From: an uncultured bacterium
GTDB lineage: Bacteria > Gemmatimonadota > Gemmatimonadetes > Longimicrobiales > RSA9
Assembly: GCA_937889645.1 (NCBI GenBank)
Contig: CALBZE010000031.1
Coordinates: 1-10,238, forward strand
Length of the DNA: 10,238 bases
Reading direction: 5' to 3'
A program made the position numbers and the translations under genes. The notes under the pieces were generated by a model. It was given only the letters and a program-made list of their open reading frames with translations. It was not told the DNA's origin and searched no databases. Shown piece after piece: positions 6,540 through 10,238 of this stretch (positions are counted from its first letter, which is position 1; each line of letters begins with the position of its first letter).

Positions 6540-6895
6540 GAAGACGGTCCAGCGAGGCGGGTGGCGGTCGGCGGGGCTGCGATATTCTTCGACCCACAGG
6601 TTCCCCGCGATGTCGGCGCGCAGATCCATGTACGCCGGCATGACATCCGGAACCGGCGTGTTCGGGAACAGCCGCTCGAAAATCTCCCGAAACGTGTCCG
6701 ACGCCGTCCGGCGGATCGCTTCCCGGGCGGCGCTCGCGTCCGCGGGCGTCACCCGCCGCGGTTCGACGGCGCGCCGGATCAGCATTTCCAGCCTGCCGTC
6801 GGGCGCGCTACGGCGCGGTCGCCCGCGCCGCACGCGGCGGTTCCGAGCGTCAGCCAGGCTGCGACGACCCAGCGTGAGCGGACACAGGAATGCAT
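6540..6895 (-). pseudogene. Decayed paralogue of the beta-propeller lipoprotein
   Basis: An ATG at 6895, with GGAGG eight bases before it, begins a lipoprotein signal peptide (hydrophobic core WVVAAWLTLG, then TAAC with C22, then GAGDRA). After about 30 codons the match to a full protein breaks off and the frame ends at a TGA (6779-6781) after 38 residues. In the other frame, from about 6798 to 6540, the sequence is homologous to residues 270-356 of the intact neighbour: LEMLIRRAVEPRR against LEMLIRRAVAPRR, GNLWVEEY against GNLWVAEF, and SPADRHPPRWTVF against SPADRHPPRWTIF. About 240 residues of propeller are therefore missing internally, with a frameshift, and about 48 residues are missing at the C-terminus. 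A 20-bp identity (6412-6431 and 6822-6841) ties the two signal-peptide regions together. Most likely a tandem duplicate ruined by deletion. Confidence 0.8.
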
Positions 6896-6941
6896 CGTGC
6901 TGCCTCCGGGCGGGATGACGCAGAGCGATGCCGAGGTGCAC

Positions 6942-6974
6942 TGTATACCACCACCCCGGATAGGTCAAGGTCAA
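6942..6974 (-). promoter_or_regulatory. Possible promoter with tandem -35-like hexamers
   Basis: Read on the minus strand, TTGACC occurs twice back to back and TATACA follows. It is placed about 47 bases before the ribosome binding site of the decayed lipoprotein paralogue, where a promoter would be expected, and it is the most AT-containing patch in the area. Neither spacer length is ideal (21 or 15 bp). If active, it could now drive the intact lipoprotein gene through the remnant, since no separate promoter is visible between them. Confidence 0.3.
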
Positions 6975-7026
6975 CGATCGCCCGTGCCCTTGACTTCCCC
7001 GCGCCCTCCGTGTTGATTGGGACCGC

Positions 7027-7055
7027 GCCGCGCCCTTGCCGATCCGGGGCGCGGC
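7027..7055. repeat. Perfect 9-bp stem with 11-base loop
   Basis: GCCGCGCCC at 7027-7035 and its exact reverse complement at 7047-7055 flank an 11-base loop. It lies about 145 bases before the start of the two-membrane-segment protein gene, in the intergenic region. It could be a protein-binding inverted repeat or an RNA hairpin in the leader. No T-run follows, so a terminator is unlikely. Confidence 0.5.
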
Positions 7056-7199
7056 ACGACCCTCCCCACCCCGATTCCGGGGGCGTTCCCGTTCACACGG
7101 CATCGATCTTGGTCCGAAGCGACGCGGCCGGTCGACATTGCGGCGTGAGGCACGCCGCCGGACCGGTGCCGCGCACCCTCGCACACAGGAGTGGTGTCC

Positions 7200-8114
7200 A
7201 TGCAGGCCTGGTGGGAGCGAGATCAGATCATCTCCGCGTTCATCGTCGGTACGTTCTCGATGACCGCTGCGATGATCTCGATGGTGGTCAACTCGCGCCG
7301 GATCGAGTCGGCCGCGAAGAAGGCGGCCGAGGCGGTGGCGGGGTCGACGCAGGGGTCGCGGGCGCGGAAGCAGGCGGCGGCCGAGGAGGCGACTGCGTCG
7401 CCCGCGGCGCCGGCGCGCCGCGGCTGGCTGCGCCGCTCGCGCCGGCTCCGCACGCTGCGGATCGTCGGGATGTTCGTCGTGGGGATGGTCGTCGGCGGGC
7501 TCGGGTATCGCGTCGGCGCCAACACGCTGGGCACCCTCGGCCTCGGCACCGGCGCGCGGCTCGAGGCGAGCGCCGGCGCGGTCCGTACGCTGCCGCCGCT
7601 CGTGGCCGATGAGCCAGCCGCGTCGGCGGCCCAGGACGCCGGCCAGGCTGCGATGGGTCCGACGACGCCTGAGAACGCCGCGTCCCCGGCAGCCGACGTC
7701 GCCTCGAACCGCCTCGCCGACTGGCTGCGCGCCCTCGGGACGCGCGTCTACTACCGCTACGCCGAGCGGCTCCCCAAGGCGTGCTCGGGCGCGGCCATGG
7801 TGCACGGGAGCTGGGACGGCGGCGACGTCGGCGACCCGGTCCGCTGCGTCGACCGGGCCTGGCTCGTGTTCGACCTGGCACCGCTTCTCGAGAGTGGGCG
7901 CGTCGTCCCCGACCGGGTCTACTGCTTCAACTTCCGCGACGAGGCGGGGAATTGGGCGGTGCACGATCCGGCGACCTCGCCCGGGCTCGAAGAGGTCGTC
8001 ATGCCCGTGCCCGACGGCGCGCTCGGCGGCGCGCCGCTGGGCCTCAGGGTGACCCGAGACGGGGAGACGCACCGCGTCGCGTTCGCGACCGCCGCGGCGT
8101 CTTCGCCCTGCTGA
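7200..8114 (+). CDS. Hypothetical protein with two membrane segments
   Basis: A 304-aa protein that I do not recognise. Segment one spans about residues 10-30 (IISAFIVGTFSMTAAMISMVV), followed by a charged Ala/Lys/Arg linker (about 32-85) with coiled-coil-like composition. Segment two spans about 88-103 (IVGMFVVGMVVGGLGY). Then comes an Ala/Pro-rich low-complexity region to about 167 and a folded-looking C-terminal domain (about 170-298) with WLRALGTRVYYRY, VHGSWDGGD, RAWLVFDLAPLL and YCFNFRDEAGNW. Cysteines stand at 195, 216, 242 and 304. Two segments would leave both termini on the same side, but topology is uncertain. The ATG at 7200 is favoured by AGGAG eight bases upstream; a GTG at 7191 is in frame. 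It appears monocistronic and ends 13 bases from the convergent acetyltransferase gene. Confidence 0.82.
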   Translation: MQAWWERDQIISAFIVGTFSMTAAMISMVVNSRRIESAAKKAAEAVAGSTQGSRARKQAAAEEATASPAAPARRGWLRRSRRLRTLRIVGMFVVGMVVGGLGYRVGANTLGTLGLGTGARLEASAGAVRTLPPLVADEPAASAAQDAGQAAMGPTTPENAASPAADVASNRLADWLRALGTRVYYRYAERLPKACSGAAMVHGSWDGGDVGDPVRCVDRAWLVFDLAPLLESGRVVPDRVYCFNFRDEAGNWAVHDPATSPGLEEVVMPVPDGALGGAPLGLRVTRDGETHRVAFATAAASSPC

Positions 8115-8127
8115 AGCCTGGCCCGCC

Positions 8128-9426
8128 TCAGAACTCGTCGAGCAACCAGAAAGGCGACTCGGGCGCGAAGACCCGGTCGAGCGCGTCGGCCGCGCCGTCG
8201 ATGCGGGCCAGCCCGAGACGGGCGGCGGTCGAGGGCTCGAACTCGCCCGCGTAGATCTGCGCGAACGTCGCCGCGTCCAGCTCAAGGCGGGCGTCGTAGC
8301 CGGTCGCGGCGCCGCGCGGGTGCACGTGCGCGCCGTCGTCCTCGATCACGACCTCCCACGGGCCGCGGTTCTCGGGGACGACGTCGTCGTGCACGACGAT
8401 CTCGAGCGCGAGCGCGATCCCGCGTTCGCGCCCCCAGCGGCGTCTTGCGGCCAGCGCGGCCGGGACGTCCAGGACCCGCAACATCGGCCCGCGGATCCGG
8501 CGCGCGGTCGGGAACCAGAGCGCGCGGGCCCGGCCGGCGCCCGGGGCCCGCGGGTCGCGCAGGAGGAGGTCCAGGCGTTCGTCGGGCCGGGCGTCGTACC
8601 GGATCGTGGCGACTCGATCGCGCTGCGCGGCCAGCCAGCCGAGCAGCCCGCGCCGTGCCGCCTCGTCCTCGGCGACCAGCTCGCGCACGCGCAGCTCGCG
8701 CGCGGCTCTCGGCCGCGCGCCGCCCCCCACGCTCTCCTTCGCGCCGTCCCGCGTGCCCGGCCGCTCGCCCGCCCGCACCCCGCCGAACCGCACGAGCGCG
8801 TATCCCAGGACTTCGCCCTCCGCCTCGTACACGACGGCTTCCACGCCCGGCACGCCCAGGTGGAACTCCCACGCGTCCGGCCCTCGCTCGATCGGCCCGT
8901 TCGACCGCGCGGCGACCCGGGCGTAACACGCCTCGATCCGGCCCCGGTCGCCCGCGCCCGCCGGGCGCACGTGCGCCGCTTCCTCGTACTCCGGCAGCGC
9001 ATCCGGCGCGAAGCGGTACGCGTGCAGCTCGCCGACCAGCCCCCACCCCAGCGCCCGGTAGAACGTCGGCCGCGCCGCGTAGAGCACGCTCACGACGTCC
9101 CCGCGTTCCCGGCCGAGGCGCATCGCCTCCCGGCACAGGGCGCGGCCCACGCCCCGACGACGCGCATCCGGCGCCGTCGCCACCGCGGCGAGCCCCAGCA
9201 TAGGCACGGTCGCGCCGCCCAGGTGCTCCTGCATCGCGTAGGCGCGGAACGCGCCGACGAGCCGGCCCCGCTCCTCGGCTATGACCGCGCTCCCGATCCC
9301 ACCGTACGGCACGCCGGTCTCCAGCTGCCGGACGCGGTCGGCCAGCGTGCGCCGGCCCGGGAACGCTTCAGTCCAGAACGCGGCGAGCGCCCGCGTGTCC
9401 GTTGGCTCTGCCCGTCGAAACTCCAT
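8128..9426 (-). CDS. Eis-like GNAT family N-acetyltransferase
   Basis: A 432-aa cytosolic acetyl-CoA-dependent N-acetyltransferase. Residues 1 to about 150 form a GNAT domain with the acetyl-CoA loop ARRRGVGRAL (88-97) and FYRALGWG (122-129). A second GNAT-like part covers about 150-290, and a C-terminal SCP2-like domain runs from about 305 to the end. This three-part plan is that of the Eis family. By analogy with mycobacterial Eis, Y123 would be the general acid and the carboxylate of the terminal residue F432 (ending WLLDEF) the base; both are present. Eis enzymes acetylate amines such as aminoglycosides, but the substrate here cannot be told. An odd Gly/Arg-rich insert sits at about 216-243. 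The start at 9426 has GGAGG four bases before it. A perfect palindrome lies just upstream. Confidence 0.9.
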   Translation of the reverse strand: MEFRRAEPTDTRALAAFWTEAFPGRRTLADRVRQLETGVPYGGIGSAVIAEERGRLVGAFRAYAMQEHLGGATVPMLGLAAVATAPDARRRGVGRALCREAMRLGRERGDVVSVLYAARPTFYRALGWGLVGELHAYRFAPDALPEYEEAAHVRPAGAGDRGRIEACYARVAARSNGPIERGPDAWEFHLGVPGVEAVVYEAEGEVLGYALVRFGGVRAGERPGTRDGAKESVGGGARPRAARELRVRELVAEDEAARRGLLGWLAAQRDRVATIRYDARPDERLDLLLRDPRAPGAGRARALWFPTARRIRGPMLRVLDVPAALAARRRWGRERGIALALEIVVHDDVVPENRGPWEVVIEDDGAHVHPRGAATGYDARLELDAATFAQIYAGEFEPSTAARLGLARIDGAADALDRVFAPESPFWLLDEF

Positions 9427-9642
9427 TCCGCCTCCGGTTTCGAAACCGCGGTCAAGAGGCAGGCCAGGCGCCCGGGCCGCAACCCCACGGCCGGCCAACC
9501 GCACGGGACCCATGCCGGACCCGGGCGCACGGGTCGACCGGGCGAACCCCCGCGCCCCGGGGCACATCGGCCAGGAGCTTGCGCGCCGGCGCGGGGTACT
9601 CCACACTTCCACCGAACACTGTTCGACTCGGAGGAGACGACC
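9427..9642. other. Divergent intergenic region, GNAT and thiolase genes
   Basis: These 216 bases separate the starts of two divergent genes, so promoters for both should lie here, but no convincing -35/-10 pair is visible on either strand. It contains the 14-bp palindrome at the acetyltransferase end and, at the thiolase end, a strong ribosome site GGAGGAG (9630-9636). The rest is GC-rich with short inverted stretches and no coding signal. Confidence 0.6.
9435..9448. promoter_or_regulatory. 14-bp palindrome, possible operator
   Basis: CGGTTTCGAAACCG is perfectly self-complementary and contains an AT-richer core than its surroundings. It lies 8-22 bases before the acetyltransferase ATG, abutting the GGAGG ribosome site. 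A dimeric regulator (TetR-, MarR- or Xre-like) bound here would block initiation, or the RNA could fold over the ribosome site. No regulator gene is in the window. Confidence 0.4.
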
Positions 9643-10238
9643 ATGGGCAACGGCTGGATCGGCCGCCGGGTGGCGATCATCGACGGGTGCCGCACCCCGT
9701 TCCTGAAGGCGGGCACCGCGTTCAAGCAGATGACGGCGATCGACATGGGGATCGCGGCGGTGCGCGAGCTCATCGCCCGCACCGAGCTGGATCCTGCCGA
9801 GGTCGACGAGGTGGTCTACGGCACGGTCGTCCATTCGGTCCTGGCCCCGAACATCGCGCGCGAGGTCCAGCTCGGCGCAGGGATTCCGGCGCGCGCGCCC
9901 GCGTACACCGTCTCGCGCGCGTGCGCGTCGGCCAACCAGGCGATCACGTCGGCGGCGGACTCGATCGCCCGCGGGTACGCGGACGTGGTGATCGCGGGCG
10001 GCGCGGAATCGCTGACGGACGTGCCGCTGCTCGTCTCCCGCCCGTTGCGCGACCGGCTGGTCGCCGCCTCGCGGGCGAAGACGATGGGGCAGCGGGTCAA
10101 GGCGTTCGCGGGGATGAAGCCGAAGGAGCTGGTGCCAACGACGCCGGCGATCGCCGAGCCGTCCACGGGCGAGACGATGGGCGAGAGCGCCGAGCGGATG
10201 GCGAAGGAGAACGGGATCACCCGCGAGGCGCAGGACCG
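9643..10238 (+). CDS. fadI: FadI-type 3-ketoacyl-CoA thiolase, 5' part
   Basis: The first 198 codons of an acetyl-CoA C-acyltransferase, cut by the window end. It catalyses the last step of fatty-acid beta-oxidation, CoA-dependent cleavage of 3-ketoacyl-CoA. Thiolase features are the N-terminal VAIIDGCRTPFLKAG (10-24), VVYGTVVHSVLAPNIAREVQLG (57-78) and the nucleophile C94 in SRACASANQA, then VVIAGGAESLTDVP. The stretch KTMGQRVKAFAGMKPKEL, then P-x-x-PAIAEPSTGETMGESAERMAKENGITRE, matches the loop domain of FadI (the thiolase subunit of the FadIJ complex) better than short acetoacetyl-CoA thiolases. GGAGGAG six bases before the ATG fixes the start. The remaining active-site residues are beyond the window, and a FadJ-like partner may follow. 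The SRACAS-AN motif differs slightly from E. coli FadI (SRACATSFQ). Confidence 0.92.
   Translation, partial: MGNGWIGRRVAIIDGCRTPFLKAGTAFKQMTAIDMGIAAVRELIARTELDPAEVDEVVYGTVVHSVLAPNIAREVQLGAGIPARAPAYTVSRACASANQAITSAADSIARGYADVVIAGGAESLTDVPLLVSRPLRDRLVAASRAKTMGQRVKAFAGMKPKELVPTTPAIAEPSTGETMGESAERMAKENGITREAQD

Larger units (their letters stand above)
6896..7199. other. Intergenic region between divergent units
   Basis: These 304 bases separate the minus-strand lipoprotein remnant from the plus-strand membrane protein gene; no credible gene lies inside. On the minus strand, two adjacent TTGACC hexamers (6974-6969 and 6968-6963) precede TATACA (6947-6942). The spacers are 21 and 15 bp, neither the optimal 17, so this is only a possible promoter for the lipoprotein unit. 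On the plus strand, TTGACT at 6990-6995 and TTGATT at 7013-7018 are 17 bp apart; the -10 match is poor. A strong hairpin lies at 7027-7055. AGGAG at 7187-7191 is the ribosome site for the next gene. Confidence 0.5.

Noticed and set aside
6893..7612. Plus-strand frames covering the intergenic region and the membrane-protein gene.
   Set aside because: They lack ribosome sites, overlap the better-supported gene at 7200 in another frame, and have Arg/Gly-rich shadow composition.
5271..8285. A single minus-strand protein of about 1004 residues.
   Set aside because: Only 5271-6485 reads as a complete lipoprotein with its own ribosome site and signal peptide. The next part is a decayed paralogue, and the rest is antisense to the plus-strand membrane-protein gene and intergenic DNA, with Arg-rich shadow composition.
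9427..9834. N-terminal extension of the acetyltransferase to 568 residues.
   Set aside because: It runs across the thiolase start on the opposite strand. The ATG at 9426 has a good ribosome site and begins the GNAT fold.

Overview
The window is very GC-rich, ordinary bacterial chromosome. The best guess at origin is a Gemmatimonadota-like or related high-GC soil or sediment bacterium. The main pointer is a secreted six-bladed beta-propeller lipoprotein at 5271-6485, with a decayed relative beside it, of a kind very common in that phylum. The other genes fit that guess but do not prove it.

Layout. Positions 1-307 hold no credible gene. They are packed with perfect or near-perfect GC hairpins, ending in five tandem 23-25 bp hairpin units (190-307) whose stem sequences differ but stay paired. 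Next comes a tightly coupled plus-strand iron-sulfur cluster assembly operon: sufB (356-1771), sufD (1764-3077), a small Rieske ferredoxin (3074-3397), sufS (3394-4653) and sufU (4689-5135, or from a GTG at 4650). The genes overlap by 4-8 bases, so translation is probably coupled. SufS and SufU mobilise cysteine sulfur and SufB-SufD form the scaffold. The ATPase gene sufC, normally in such operons, is absent from the window. A degenerate 15-bp tandem repeat (5132-5236) starts inside the sufU stop region.

Convergent to the suf operon, on the minus strand, is the beta-propeller lipoprotein gene. Immediately upstream of it lies a paralogue that has lost most of its propeller by internal deletion and also lacks its C-terminus (6540-6895). 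This remnant is open in frame into the intact gene, which produces a misleadingly long reading frame. A 304-bp intergenic region (6896-7199) carries weak promoter-like elements and one strong hairpin. It is followed by a plus-strand gene for an unrecognised protein with two membrane segments (7200-8114).

A minus-strand Eis-like GNAT acetyltransferase (8128-9426) converges on that gene with only 13 bp between stops. It has a 14-bp perfect palindrome just upstream of its ribosome binding site. Divergent from it is the 5' part of a FadI-type 3-ketoacyl-CoA thiolase gene (9643 to the window end), a fatty-acid beta-oxidation enzyme.

Apart from the suf operon the genes look like independent single-gene units. 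I found no phage, transposase, CRISPR, rRNA or tRNA sequence. The most unusual items are the structured hairpin array before sufB, the missing sufC and the decayed lipoprotein paralogue.
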